Origin: Oscillibacter valericigenes
GTDB taxonomy: Bacteria > Bacillota > Clostridia > Oscillospirales > Oscillospiraceae
Length of the DNA: 64,000 nucleotides
Direction: 5' to 3'
NCBI RefSeq assembly: GCF_021531915.1
Contig: NZ_JAFBIV010000009.1
Coordinates: forward strand, 25,113-89,112
Part shown: positions 46,062 to 55,446 of the stretch, in pieces
How positions within the stretch are numbered: the stretch's first letter is position 1
Layout: each line of letters opens with the position of its first letter
Program-made: the position numbers and the translations under genes
The notes under the pieces: model-generated
What the model saw: the letters and a program-made list of their open reading frames with translations, nothing else
Database searches by the model: none
What the model was told of the DNA's origin: nothing

Positions 46062-48414
46062 GATCTTCCAACATGGGATTTTGATGCTGGATGGTGCCAT
46101 GGGCACGGTCCTGCAGCAGCGGGGGCTGCCCCCCGGCGGCCAGCCGGAGCTGCTGAATCTGACGGAGCCGGAACTGCTGGCCTCCGTCTACCGGGAATAC
46201 GTGGCCGCCGGCAGCCGGGTGGTGTACGCCAACACCTTCGGCGCCAACGGCCTGAAGCTGGCAAAGACCGGACACGCCGTGGCGGAGGTGGTCCGGGCGG
46301 CCATCACTGTCGCCAAGGAGGCCGTGGCGGGCACCGGAACCCTGGTGGCCCTGGATGTGGGCCCCCTGGGAGAGCTGCTGGAGCCCATGGGGACGTTGAC
46401 CTTTGAGCGGGCCTATGAGCTGTTCCGGGAGATGATGGAGGCCGGCGCCCAGGCAGGGGCCGACCTCATTGCCATTGAGACCATGACGGACCTGTACGAG
46501 ACCAAGGCCGCCCTGCTGGCGGCCAAGGAAGCCACCGGCCTGCCTGTGCTGGTGACCATGTCCTTCGAGGCCGATGGCCGCACCTTCACCGGCTGCACCG
46601 TGGCCTCCATGGCCCACACGTTGGAGGGCCTGGGGGCCGACGCCATCGGCCTGAACTGCTCTCTGGGGCCGGACAAGCTGGCTCTGCTGCTGAAAGAGCT
46701 CTGCGAACACACCCGCCTGCCGGTGGTGGCCAAGCCCAACGCGGGATTGCCGGACCCGGTGGACGGACACTATGACATGGGGCCGGAGGAATTTGCCCGG
46801 GCGCTGCTGCCCTGCGTGGAGGCAGGTGTGTCCATCATGGGCGGGTGCTGCGGCACGTCCCCAGACTATATCCGGGCCCTGTCCGCCGCCCTGGCGGGGA
46901 AGCAGCCCGGTCGGCGCCGGTACCGGAAGGAGAGCTTCGTCTGCTCGGCGGTGACGCCCACGCCCCTGACCGGCGTGCGGGTCATCGGCGAGCGCATCAA
47001 CCCCACCGGCAAGAAGCGGTTCCAGCAGGCGCTGCTGGAGGAGGACCTGGACTACATCCTGGACGTGGCCGTCCAGCAGGAGGACGCCGGGGCGGACATC
47101 CTGGACGTGAACGTGGGCTACCCCGGCGTGGACGAGGTGACCATGCTGCCGAAAGTCGTCAAGAAGCTGCAGAGCGCCGTGTCCCTGCCCCTGCAGCTGG
47201 ATTCCTCCAACCCCGACGCCCTGGAGGCGGGCCTGCGGGTCTACAACGGCAAGGCGGCGGTGAACTCTGTCAACGGGGAGCCGGAGGTCCTGGACCGGGT
47301 GCTGCCTATCGTGAAGAAGTACGGCGCGGCGGTGGTGGGTCTGACCCTGGACAAGGGCGGCATCCCCCGGACCGCCGAAGAGCGGGTAGCCATTGCTCGC
47401 CGTATCCTGACGGCGGCCCTGTCCTACGGCATCCCCAAAGAAGATGTGTGGATCGACTGCCTGACCCTGACGGTCTCCGCCCAGCAGGAGCAGGCCCGGG
47501 AGACCCTGAAAGCGGTGCGGATGGTCCGGGAAGAGCTGGGATTGCAGGTGGTGCTGGGGGTGTCCAACATCTCCTTCGGCCTGCCCAACCGGGCCCTGGT
47601 GACCCGGAATTTCCTGATCCAGGCCATGGGCGCGGGGCTGACCCTGCCCATCATCAACCCCAACCAGAAAGAGATGATGGACGCCGTGGCGGCTTACAAA
47701 GTGCTGTCCGGCGAGGACGAAAGCTGCCGGGACTATGTGGCCCGGTTCGCCGGGGAGACCCCCGCGGCCAAGCCCGTCATATCAGGAAACAGCGACATGA
47801 CCCTGGACGACGCCATCCTCCGGGGCCTGAAGGCCGATGCGGGCCGTCTGGCGGCGGAGGCCCTGCAAACAGAGAGTGAGCTGTCCCTGGTGGAAAACCA
47901 CCTGATCCCCGCCCTGGACCGGGTGGGCGAGGACTATGAGCGGGGCAAGGTGTTCCTGCCCCAGCTGCTCAGCGCTGCCCAGGCGGCCCAGGCGGTGTTC
48001 GAGGTCATCCGCACCTCCATCGCTGCCAAGGGCGGCGCCCCGGTGAAGAAGGGCAAGCTGGTGGTGGCCACGGTCCAGGGGGACATCCACGACATCGGCA
48101 AGAACATCGTCAAGACCGTGCTGGAAAACTACGGCTACGAGGTGGTGGACCTGGGCCGTGATGTGCCGCCGGAGACGGTGCTGAACACAGTCCGGGAGCA
48201 GGGCGTGCGGCTGGTGGGCCTGTCTGCCCTGATGACCACCACCCTGCCTGCCATGGAGAAAACCGTCAGGCTGCTGCAGACCCTGGAACAGCCCCCGGTG
48301 GTCTTTGTGGGCGGCGCCGTGGTGACGCCGGAATACGCCAAACAGGTGGGCGCAGACCACTACGCGGCGGACGCCCGCCAGTCGGTGGAAATTGCCAGAA
48401 AGGTCCTGGGATGA
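46051..48414 (+). CDS. metH: Cobalamin-dependent methionine synthase (without activation domain)
   Basis: The 787-residue enzyme has a homocysteine-binding zinc barrel (GAMGTVLQQRG, GLNCSLGP, GGCCGTSPDYI), a pterin-binding barrel (GERINPTGKKRFQ, DVNVGYPGVDE, QLDSSNPDALEAGL), a cap and a B12-binding domain with GDIHDIGKNIVKTVLENYGYEVVDLG holding the cobalt-ligating histidine. The activation domain is encoded by the upstream gene. GTG 46051 overlaps that gene by 11 bases; its stop overlaps the next ATG. It makes methionine from homocysteine and methyl-THF. Confidence 0.95.
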   Translation: MGTEIFQHGILMLDGAMGTVLQQRGLPPGGQPELLNLTEPELLASVYREYVAAGSRVVYANTFGANGLKLAKTGHAVAEVVRAAITVAKEAVAGTGTLVALDVGPLGELLEPMGTLTFERAYELFREMMEAGAQAGADLIAIETMTDLYETKAALLAAKEATGLPVLVTMSFEADGRTFTGCTVASMAHTLEGLGADAIGLNCSLGPDKLALLLKELCEHTRLPVVAKPNAGLPDPVDGHYDMGPEEFARALLPCVEAGVSIMGGCCGTSPDYIRALSAALAGKQPGRRRYRKESFVCSAVTPTPLTGVRVIGERINPTGKKRFQQALLEEDLDYILDVAVQQEDAGADILDVNVGYPGVDEVTMLPKVVKKLQSAVSLPLQLDSSNPDALEAGLRVYNGKAAVNSVNGEPEVLDRVLPIVKKYGAAVVGLTLDKGGIPRTAEERVAIARRILTAALSYGIPKEDVWIDCLTLTVSAQQEQARETLKAVRMVREELGLQVVLGVSNISFGLPNRALVTRNFLIQAMGAGLTLPIINPNQKEMMDAVAAYKVLSGEDESCRDYVARFAGETPAAKPVISGNSDMTLDDAILRGLKADAGRLAAEALQTESELSLVENHLIPALDRVGEDYERGKVFLPQLLSAAQAAQAVFEVIRTSIAAKGGAPVKKGKLVVATVQGDIHDIGKNIVKTVLENYGYEVVDLGRDVPPETVLNTVREQGVRLVGLSALMTTTLPAMEKTVRLLQTLEQPPVVFVGGAVVTPEYAKQVGADHYAADARQSVEIARKVLG

Positions 48415-50174
48415 TGGAGATTCGCAGTTACTTGGCGCAGGGGAAGCCCCTGCTGTTTGACGGTGCCATGGGCACCTGGTTCGCCGCACAGCCCGGCCGG
48501 GCCGGAGAGCGGTGCGAGCGGGCCAACCTGACCCGCCCGGAGGAGATCAGGGCCATCCACCGGGCCTATCTGGAGGCCGGGTGCCGGGCCATCAAGACCA
48601 ACACCTTCTCCCTGGGCGCCGACCTGGCGGCGGGGGAGGAGGCCCAGGCGGAGGAGCTTCTGCGGGCAGCCTGCCGCCTGGCCAAAGAGGCGGCGGAGCC
48701 CTTCGGCGCCTACGTGTTCGCCGACCTGGGTCCTGCCCCGGAGGGCGGCGAGCGGAAAGCGGCGGAGGTGTACCTCCAACAGGCGGACTGGTTCCTGGAC
48801 CAGGGGATCACCTGCTTCTTGGCGGAGACCCTGGCCACCGACGAGGGCATTCCGGAACTGGCCCGGTACTTAAAAGAGAAGTGCCCGGAGGCCTTCCTGA
48901 TCGTGTCCTTCGCCGTGGGCTATGACGGCGTGACCCGAGCGGGCCTGCAGGGCCGGGACCTGTTCCGCCGCACGGCGGCGCTGGAGGGCGTGGACGCCGT
49001 GGGCTTCAACTGCGTGTCCGGCCCCAGCCATCTTTTAAAGTACATCCAGACCCTGGACCTGGGGGACACCCGGCTGTCGGTGATGCCCAACGCCGGCTAT
49101 CCCACGGTGCTGGGCCGCCGCACGGTGTTCCAGGGCCAGCCCGGCTACTTCGCGGAGCAGATGGCCCGGATCGTCCGGGCGGGGGCCGCCATCGTGGGCG
49201 GCTGCTGCGGCACCACCCCGGCACACATGGCTCGGACGGCGGAGATTTTGGAAAAGCCCCTGCCCCCGCTGACAGCGGCCCCGGCGGAAGCGCCCCGGGA
49301 GGCGGCGCCCGTCTCGGCCAACTCCCTGTGGGAGAAGCTGGAGCGGGGCCAACGGGTCATCGCCGTGGAGCTGGACCCGCCGGTGGACGACGACATTGCC
49401 CCCTTCCTGGAGGGGGTGCGGGCCCTGCAGAGCGCAGGAGCCGACGCCGTCACCATCGCCGACTGTCCCATCGGCCGCCCCCGGGCGGACAGCAGCCTGC
49501 TGGCCTGCAAGCTCAAGCGGGAACTGGGGGTGGAGCCTCTGCCCCACATGACCTGCCGGGACCGAAACCTGAACGCCACCAAGGCGCTGCTGTTGGGCCT
49601 GTCCATGGAGGGGGTCCACAACGTGCTCCTGGTGACGGGGGACCCCATCCCCACGGAGGACCGGGACGAGGTGAAGAGCGTCTTCAACTTCAACTCCCGG
49701 AAGCTGGCCCGGTATGTCAGCGGCCTCAACGAAACCACCCTGCGGACGCCCTTCCGCATCTACGGGGCCCTGAATGTCAATGCCCGGAACTTTGCCCGGC
49801 AGCTGCAAATGGCACAGGAGAAGGAAGAAAACGGCGTCTCCGGCTTCCTGACCCAGCCGGTGCTGTCGGCGGAGGCGCTGGAGAATCTGAAGCTGGCCCG
49901 GGAGATCCTGCATGGGAAAATTCTGGGTGGTATTTTCCCGGTGGTCAGCCACAAAAACGCCTGCTTCCTCAACAACGAGATCGCCGGCATGCGGGTGTGC
50001 GACGAGATCGTGGCCCTGTACCAGGGACTGGACCGGGCCGCCGCGGAGGACCTGGCGGTGACCATCTCTGCCCGCATCGCGTCAGAGATCGCCCCGTACA
50101 CCGACGGCGTGTACCTCATGACGCCCTTCCGCCGGGTGGCGCTGATGGAGCGCATCATCGCTGCCATCCGATGA
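48411..50174 (+). CDS. Bifunctional homocysteine S-methyltransferase / methylenetetrahydrofolate reductase
   Basis: The 587-residue protein joins an N-terminal homocysteine methyltransferase barrel (FDGAMGTWFA, GFNCVSGPSHLL, GGCCGTTPAHMA zinc cysteines) to a C-terminal MTHFR barrel from about residue 310 (VIAVELDPPVD, PHMTCRDRNLNATKALLLG, NVLLVTGDP, GFLTQPVLS). It supplies methyl-THF to the neighbouring MetH and may itself methylate homocysteine. ATG 48411 overlaps metH by four bases. Confidence 0.93.
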   Translation: MMEIRSYLAQGKPLLFDGAMGTWFAAQPGRAGERCERANLTRPEEIRAIHRAYLEAGCRAIKTNTFSLGADLAAGEEAQAEELLRAACRLAKEAAEPFGAYVFADLGPAPEGGERKAAEVYLQQADWFLDQGITCFLAETLATDEGIPELARYLKEKCPEAFLIVSFAVGYDGVTRAGLQGRDLFRRTAALEGVDAVGFNCVSGPSHLLKYIQTLDLGDTRLSVMPNAGYPTVLGRRTVFQGQPGYFAEQMARIVRAGAAIVGGCCGTTPAHMARTAEILEKPLPPLTAAPAEAPREAAPVSANSLWEKLERGQRVIAVELDPPVDDDIAPFLEGVRALQSAGADAVTIADCPIGRPRADSSLLACKLKRELGVEPLPHMTCRDRNLNATKALLLGLSMEGVHNVLLVTGDPIPTEDRDEVKSVFNFNSRKLARYVSGLNETTLRTPFRIYGALNVNARNFARQLQMAQEKEENGVSGFLTQPVLSAEALENLKLAREILHGKILGGIFPVVSHKNACFLNNEIAGMRVCDEIVALYQGLDRAAAEDLAVTISARIASEIAPYTDGVYLMTPFRRVALMERIIAAIR

Positions 50175-50177
50175 AAA

Positions 50178-50210
50178 CAAAAGCCGTCCGGTCATCCGGA
50201 CGGCTTTTTA
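50178..50210. terminator. Bidirectional terminator between MTHFR and brnQ genes
   Basis: AAAGCCGTCCGG, TCAT loop, CCGGACGGCTTT, then Ts. Confidence 0.9.
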
Positions 50211-51488
50211 TCAGGTTTTGGCGGGTCTGGAACGGCCGATCAAGGCGCCTAAAACGCCGCAGGCCGCCGCCGGGACCACCCACCCGAAGCCCAGGGAGGC
50301 CAGGGGCATCCGGGCCAGGAACGGCATGTCCAGGCCAAAGGAGGCGGCGGTTTCCAGCAAGCTGAACACCAGGGCGCCCAGGGCGGCCATGCGGAACACC
50401 CAGTCGCTCTGGATGCGCCGGTCAAAGAAGGACAGGCAGATCAGCACCAGGGTGGGGGGATAGACGATGCTGAGAATGGGGGCGGCGATGGAGACGATCT
50501 GGTCCAGCCCCAGATTGGCCGCTGCTGCGCTGAACAGGCAGATGGCGATGACCAGCCAGGTGTACCGCAGCCTGCCGCCGGAGAGCTTGGAGAAGTAGGA
50601 GGCGGCGGAGCTGACCAAGGCTACGGCGGTGGTGACGCAGGCCAGGGCAACCACGATAGAGAACAGGACGATGCCCGCGTTCCCCATGAGGTTCCGCACG
50701 ATGGAAACCACCAGGAAGGTCCGCAGCACCGACAGGTCGAAGAACCGGGAGGTGGTGACACCCAGATAGGTGAGGCCCAGATAGACCACCAGCAGGGCCG
50801 CTCCTGCCACCAGTCCGGCGCCCGCCACCACCCGAGCCTGGTCCTTGGGGTCCGTGTAGCCCTTGTCCCGGGCGCTTTTCAGAATGATGATACCGAAGAC
50901 CGCGGCGGCCAGAACATCCATGGTCTGATAGCCCGCCTCAATGCCGGTGACGGGGACGTTGTCCACCGGCACCCGATCAGGCACCGGGCCGATGGGGTCC
51001 GCCACGCCCTTGACGATCAGCACCAGCAGCCCGATCAGCAGCACCGGGGTCAGCACCTTTCCCACAATGTCCACCACGGCGGACTCCCGCAGGCACAGCA
51101 GCAGGATCACCGCGAAAAACAAAAGGGAAAAGAGAACCGGGCTGAAGCCGGAGACCAGGGGCGCCAGGGACATTTCATAGGTGGTGGCCGCCGTCCGGGG
51201 GATGGCCAGCATGGGGCCGATACACAGGATGATGGCACTCATCAGCAGGGTGGAGGGAACCTTGCCGATGCGGCGGGTCATGTGTTCCGGGCTGCCGCTG
51301 CGGAGCACGGCGAAGAGCGCTGCCAGAGCCAGGCCGATGTCGGCCAGGTAGTAGCAGACGAAGCCCAGGAACCACTGCTTTCCGCAGCTGAGCCCCAGAT
51401 AGGGCGGAAAGATCACATTTCCTGCGCCAAAAAACATGGAGAACAGGGCGAAACCGATGACGAACATATCTCTGAGGGAACGCTTCAT
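50211..51488 (-). CDS. brnQ: Branched-chain amino acid:cation symporter (LIVCS family)
   Basis: The 425-residue protein has about twelve membrane segments and LIVCS signatures: GFALFSMFFGAGNVIFPPYLG at the N-terminus, GPMLAIPRTAATTYEM around residue 95, and ALACVTTAVALVSSAASYF around 300. It imports leucine, isoleucine and valine with Na+ or H+. ATG 51488 is chosen because the family signature begins shortly after. No T-box or other leader is seen in the 277 bases before the next gene on the other strand. Confidence 0.92.
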   Translation of the reverse strand: MKRSLRDMFVIGFALFSMFFGAGNVIFPPYLGLSCGKQWFLGFVCYYLADIGLALAALFAVLRSGSPEHMTRRIGKVPSTLLMSAIILCIGPMLAIPRTAATTYEMSLAPLVSGFSPVLFSLLFFAVILLLCLRESAVVDIVGKVLTPVLLIGLLVLIVKGVADPIGPVPDRVPVDNVPVTGIEAGYQTMDVLAAAVFGIIILKSARDKGYTDPKDQARVVAGAGLVAGAALLVVYLGLTYLGVTTSRFFDLSVLRTFLVVSIVRNLMGNAGIVLFSIVVALACVTTAVALVSSAASYFSKLSGGRLRYTWLVIAICLFSAAAANLGLDQIVSIAAPILSIVYPPTLVLICLSFFDRRIQSDWVFRMAALGALVFSLLETAASFGLDMPFLARMPLASLGFGWVVPAAACGVLGALIGRSRPAKT

Positions 51489-51765
51489 AAACAGATGCCT
51501 CCGGGGATTGAGAGTAAAAACGACAAAAGAGGGGGTTTTCACCCCCAGACAGCCGTGATATGATATGGTTTGATTGTAGCGGATGTTTCATGCAAAGTCA
51601 ACGGCAGACAAGGGGGGACCTTGCCTGCCTGTGGACTTTCCTGAAAACATGAAAATATTTTTGAAAACCGGGAACTTTTTTGCAGACTGTCCCGTCTGAC
51701 AGAAGGAAACCGACAGGCGCTCTGCGGCGCCGGAAAATTGTGATGAAAAAAAGGAGAACATACCC

Positions 51766-52518
51766 ATGAACAAGAGACTGCTTTCCCTGCTGCTGGCCCT
51801 GGCGCTGGTGCTGGCCCTGACCGCCTGCGGCGGCAAGAAGGAAGAGGAGAAGGAGCCGGAGAAGCCCCAGGTGGAGGAGCCTGCCGAACAGCCGGAGGAG
51901 CCCATTGAGGAGCCTGCGGAGGACGCCCAGCCGGAGGAGCCTGTTGAGGAGCCCGAGGTGGAGCAGCCTGTCCAGCCTGAACAGAAGCCGGAGAAGCCCG
52001 AACAGAAGCCTGAGAGCAAGCCTGCCGAAAAACCCGCTGAGAACCCCACTGCTCCTGCCGAGAAGCCCGCGCAGAATCCTGCGGAGGATGCTCAGAGCAA
52101 GCCCGCTCCCAGCGTGGACCTGACCGCCTTCTATGAGTCTGTGTTCAGCGGCGGCAACGTGCCCGCCATGATGCAGGCGGAGGGTGAAATTCTGGACGCC
52201 TTCTACCCCGGCCTGACCGACATCAAGACCAACCAGTGCGTCGTGTACACCGCTATGATCTCCGCCGCCGTGGGCGAGATCGCCCTGGTGGAGGTGCAGA
52301 ACAGCGCCGATGTCCAGGCGGTGAAGGACATCTTCCAGGCCCGCATCAACTACCAGGTGGGTGACGACCAGAATCCCGGCGGCGCCTGGTATCCCCAGAC
52401 CATCGAGGGCTGGAAGAACGGCTCACGCATCGTCTCCAACGGCAATTACGTCATGCTGATCGCCCTCAGCGAGGGTGCGGACGACGTGGTGAACAGCTTC
52501 AACGCCCTGTTCGCCTGA
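51766..52518 (+). CDS. DUF4358-type lipoprotein with long Pro/Glu repeat linker
   Basis: The 250-residue protein has a lipoprotein signal (lipobox LTAC, cysteine about residue 21), then about 95 residues of imperfect E-E-P and E-K-P repeats (QPEEPVEEPEVEQPVQPEQK and similar) that should form an extended spacer through the wall, then a DUF4358-like domain (LTAFYESVFSGGNVPAMM, VVYTAMISAAVGEIALVEV). AAAAGGAG precedes ATG 51766. Function unknown. Confidence 0.8.
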   Translation: MNKRLLSLLLALALVLALTACGGKKEEEKEPEKPQVEEPAEQPEEPIEEPAEDAQPEEPVEEPEVEQPVQPEQKPEKPEQKPESKPAEKPAENPTAPAEKPAQNPAEDAQSKPAPSVDLTAFYESVFSGGNVPAMMQAEGEILDAFYPGLTDIKTNQCVVYTAMISAAVGEIALVEVQNSADVQAVKDIFQARINYQVGDDQNPGGAWYPQTIEGWKNGSRIVSNGNYVMLIALSEGADDVVNSFNALFA

Positions 52519-52535
52519 TCGGAACAGAAACAGAA

Positions 52536-52567
52536 AAGGACTTCCGCCGATGTCGGCGGAAGTCCTT
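52536..52567. terminator. Bidirectional terminator after the DUF4358 lipoprotein
   Basis: AAGGACTTCCGCCGA, TG, TCGGCGGAAGTCCTT: a 15-bp perfect stem. Confidence 0.88.
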
Positions 52568-52583
52568 CGATTTATATGGGTAA

Positions 52584-53705
52584 TCAGATCTTGACCAGCT
52601 CATAGGCCCGGGTGCCCAGGCCGATCTTCTCGGCGTGCTCCAGGCAGGTCTCCCAGGCGGTGTCCGGATGGGCCCGCTTGAACAGATCGCCCTCGTTGCA
52701 GGCGCACTCCTTGTCAAACAGCACGGAGTTCGGCATAGCGGGCTGGGCCAGCACGGCGTCGGCGCAGGCCTGGTCCAGGGCCACGGGGTCGAAGGAGGCG
52801 AACATGCCCACGTTGGGGGCGATGGGCACATCGTTCTCCCCGTGGCAGTCGCAGTTGGGGGAAATGTCCATCACCAGGGAGATGTGGAAGCAGGGACGGC
52901 CGTCCACCACCGCCTTGGTGTACTCGGCGATCTTCTTGTTGAGGATCTCGGGGGCTTCGTCGTACATGCACTGGATAGCGTCCTTGGGACAGACCGCCAG
53001 GCACCGGGCGCAGCCCACGCACTTGTCGGTGTCGATGGTGGCCTTGCCGTCGGCGCCGAACTGGGGGGCGCCGTGGGCGCAGATCTTGGCGCAGGCACGG
53101 CAGCCGATGCATTTCTTCTGCTTGACGAAGGGCTTGCCGGAGTTGTGCTGCTCCATCTTGCCCGCCCGGGAGCCGCAGCCCATACCGATGTTCTTCAGGG
53201 CGCCGCCCATGCCGGCCTGTTCATGGCCCTTGAAGTGGGTCAGGGAGATGAACACGTCCGCGTCCATGACGGCCCGGCCGATCTTGGCGGCCTTCACGTA
53301 TTCGCCGCCCTCTACGGGGACTTCCACCTCGTCGTTGCCCTTGAGGCCGTCGGCGATGATGATGTGGCAGCCGGTGGAGTAGGGGGTGAAGCCGTTGACG
53401 TAGGCGGACTCGATGTGGTCCAGGGCGTTTTTGCGGCCGCCGATATAGAGGGTGTTGCAGTCCGTTAGGAAGGGCTTGCCGCCCTGAGCCTTCACCAGGT
53501 CCACCACCACCTTGGCCCAGTTGGGCCGCAGATAGGCCATGTTGCCCGGTTCCCCGAAGTGCATCTTGATGGCGACATACTTGCCCTCCAGGTCCATGTC
53601 GCCGAAGCCGGCAGTCATAATCAGGCGGGCCAGCTTCTGGGGCAGGTTCTCCCGCCAGCTGGGGCAGCGGAAATCCGCGAAATAAACCTTTGACATTTCG
53701 GACAT
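52584..53705 (-). CDS. DUF362 protein with 2[4Fe-4S] ferredoxin domain
   Basis: The 373-residue protein has a DUF362 domain around a ferredoxin insert: KVYFADFRC and AIKMHFGEPGN at the N-terminus, THFKGHEQAGMGGALKNIGMG (about residue 160), then CIGCRACAKICAHGA and CVGCARCLAVCPKDA, and a C-terminal domain (FASFDPVALDQACADAVL). Such proteins are widespread in anaerobes, with roles in redox or cofactor chemistry that are not settled. ATG 53705 is preferred to ATG 53711 by its eight-base spacing from AAGGAG. Confidence 0.88.
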   Translation of the reverse strand: MSEMSKVYFADFRCPSWRENLPQKLARLIMTAGFGDMDLEGKYVAIKMHFGEPGNMAYLRPNWAKVVVDLVKAQGGKPFLTDCNTLYIGGRKNALDHIESAYVNGFTPYSTGCHIIIADGLKGNDEVEVPVEGGEYVKAAKIGRAVMDADVFISLTHFKGHEQAGMGGALKNIGMGCGSRAGKMEQHNSGKPFVKQKKCIGCRACAKICAHGAPQFGADGKATIDTDKCVGCARCLAVCPKDAIQCMYDEAPEILNKKIAEYTKAVVDGRPCFHISLVMDISPNCDCHGENDVPIAPNVGMFASFDPVALDQACADAVLAQPAMPNSVLFDKECACNEGDLFKRAHPDTAWETCLEHAEKIGLGTRAYELVKI

Positions 53706-53711
53706 GTGCAT

Positions 53712-54054
53712 ATCTCCTTATGTAATATAAATTGATGAATCATGTACTTTCAAATCATTTTCGCCGCGGCACGTACGTGGCGAAAATACATCGACTTAGC
53801 CGCCTGGGGGCGGCGTTCACCAGTGACCGACAAGGGGGCCCCGCCGAAGCCCAGCGAAGCGGGTTCGATGGGGAGAGGAAGAACAAACAGAGCGACGTGA
53901 GCTTTCGCCGAAGGCGGCAGCGAATACAGCGCAGTTTGTTCTGACGAGGTGGGGGGGGAATCTACTGCGCAGCCGTTAGCAGCTTTGCTGCTTTACGGAT
54001 GCGGCGTGCCCCTTGCGGGCAAAGGGGGGACAACGTCCCCTCTTTCAGTAAGTT
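53712..54054. other. Structured non-coding intergenic region
   Basis: No gene is supported in this 343-base stretch. It holds TTTTCGCC/GGCGAAAA (53758-53765 with 53779-53786), AGAACAAAC/GTTTGTTCT (53880-53888 with 53934-53942) enclosing further stems, and GC-rich hairpins near 53955-54050. It looks like a dispersed palindromic repeat or an RNA rather than a gene. Confidence 0.55.
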
Positions 54055-54468
54055 TTATTCGTCTAAATCCACGCTGATATTATCGGTCCCGTGCTGGCTG
54101 AACTCCGCCATATAGGCGTCGATCCGCTCCATGAGGGCGGAATAGTTCTCCCGGGTCAGGGGCTCGCCGTCCATATCCTTCAGGGCCAGCTCCTCCGCCA
54201 GAATTTCATAAAACACGATATCCTCGTAATTCTCAATGGCCTCGTGGATGCCGCCGTCGGCGAAGGCCCGGGAGGGAATCAGCTCCCCCTGGTACAGCTC
54301 CACCAGCTTGCTCATTTTGTGCCGGAGGCAGTGGGAGAACACCAGGCTCTCCACCTGGTCGTACTCCTTGATGCGGTCGTCCTCGCGGGTGGAGTTTATC
54401 ACCCAGTTTCCTATGTACACCAGATCCAGCAGATAGCGGTACTGCTGCTCCGTCAGTTCGATTTTCAT
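54055..54468 (-). CDS. Conserved hypothetical protein
   Basis: A 137-residue acidic, helical protein with start ATG 54468 (MKIELTEQQYRYLLDLVYIG); GGGAGGTGTTTGCC upstream provides a ribosome site. A repeated acidic pattern (EYDQVESLVFSH, HEAIENYEDIVFYEILAEELA) suggests a compact helical fold. I recognise no family. It stands alone and diverges from murI. Confidence 0.7.
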   Translation of the reverse strand: MKIELTEQQYRYLLDLVYIGNWVINSTREDDRIKEYDQVESLVFSHCLRHKMSKLVELYQGELIPSRAFADGGIHEAIENYEDIVFYEILAEELALKDMDGEPLTRENYSALMERIDAYMAEFSQHGTDNISVDLDE

Positions 54469-54564
54469 GGGCAAACACCTCCCAGACTGTGATATAACGC
54501 TATTATAGCAAAGCGGCACATAAAATTCCACATAAAAAACAGGGCAAAAAGACTAAAATCTGTC

Positions 54565-54593
54565 TTGCGGCAAACCTTACAGCATAGTATAAT
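54565..54593 (+). promoter_or_regulatory. Promoter of murI
   Basis: TTGCGG (54565-54570), 17 bases, TATAAT (54588-54593). Confidence 0.75.
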
Positions 54594-54630
54594 AAATAGT
54601 CACGATGCAATGATGAGAGGTATGAAAGCT

Positions 54631-55446
54631 ATGGACATGCGGCCCATCGGCGTATTCGACTCAGGCCTGGGCGGCCTGACGGCGGTGCGCTCCCTGCGGC
54701 AGATCCTGCCGGAGGAAAATCTGATCTACTTCGGCGACACCGCCCGGGTGCCCTACGGCGGGCGTTCCCGGGAGACCATTCTAAAATATGCGCGGCAGGA
54801 TGTCCGGTTTCTGAAATCCTTCGACCTGAAGGCCATCCTGATAGCCTGCGGCACCGTCACCACCACGTCTCTGGATACCTTGCAGGCAGAAAACACCCTG
54901 CCCATCGTGGGCGTGGTGGAGCCCACCTGCCGCCGGGCGCTGCTGGTGACGAAAACCAAAAAAGTGGGCATCATCGCCACCCTGGCCTCCATCCGTTCCG
55001 GCGCCTACGAGGCCGTCCTGCGGCGGTTGGACCCCGAAGTGGAGGTCATCGGAAAGCCCTGTCCCCTGTTCGTCCCTCTGGTGGAGAACGGCCGGTTCCG
55101 GCGGGGGGATGTGGTCATCGAAACGGTGGCCCGGGAGTACCTGGAGCCCCTGAAGGCCACCGGCATCGATACCCTGATCCTGGGCTGCACCCACTATCCC
55201 CTGCTGACGGAGGTCATCGCCGACGTCATGGGACCCGAGGTGACCCTGGTCTCCGCCGGGGAGGAATCCGCCTTTGAACTGAAACGGCTGCTGAAGGCCA
55301 ATGGCCTCCGGGCCGAGGAGACCCGCCAGGGCGAGGCGGAGTTCTATGTCAGCGACCAGCCGGAGGATTTTGAACGCATCGCGTCGGTATTTTTGCAGGA
55401 GGACATTCGCCACGTGGCACGGAGGATCGACATTGACCGGTATTGA
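54631..55446 (+). CDS. murI: Glutamate racemase
   Basis: The 271-residue protein has the MurI signature FDSGLGGLTAVRSL, GDTARVPYG, the second catalytic cysteine in ILGCTHYPLL (about residue 184) and the first cysteine in IACGTVTTT (Cys73). In most MurI proteins this reads ACNT; here the asparagine is glycine. It makes D-glutamate for peptidoglycan. ATG 54631 is ten bases from GAGAGG; ATG 54622 is too close. Its 3' end overlaps the next gene if that starts at TTG 55433. Confidence 0.9.
   Translation: MDMRPIGVFDSGLGGLTAVRSLRQILPEENLIYFGDTARVPYGGRSRETILKYARQDVRFLKSFDLKAILIACGTVTTTSLDTLQAENTLPIVGVVEPTCRRALLVTKTKKVGIIATLASIRSGAYEAVLRRLDPEVEVIGKPCPLFVPLVENGRFRRGDVVIETVAREYLEPLKATGIDTLILGCTHYPLLTEVIADVMGPEVTLVSAGEESAFELKRLLKANGLRAEETRQGEAEFYVSDQPEDFERIASVFLQEDIRHVARRIDIDRY

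Noticed and set aside
51489..51765. Possible T-box leader for brnQ or the lipoprotein gene
   Set aside because: No T-box core sequence and no antiterminator pair found.
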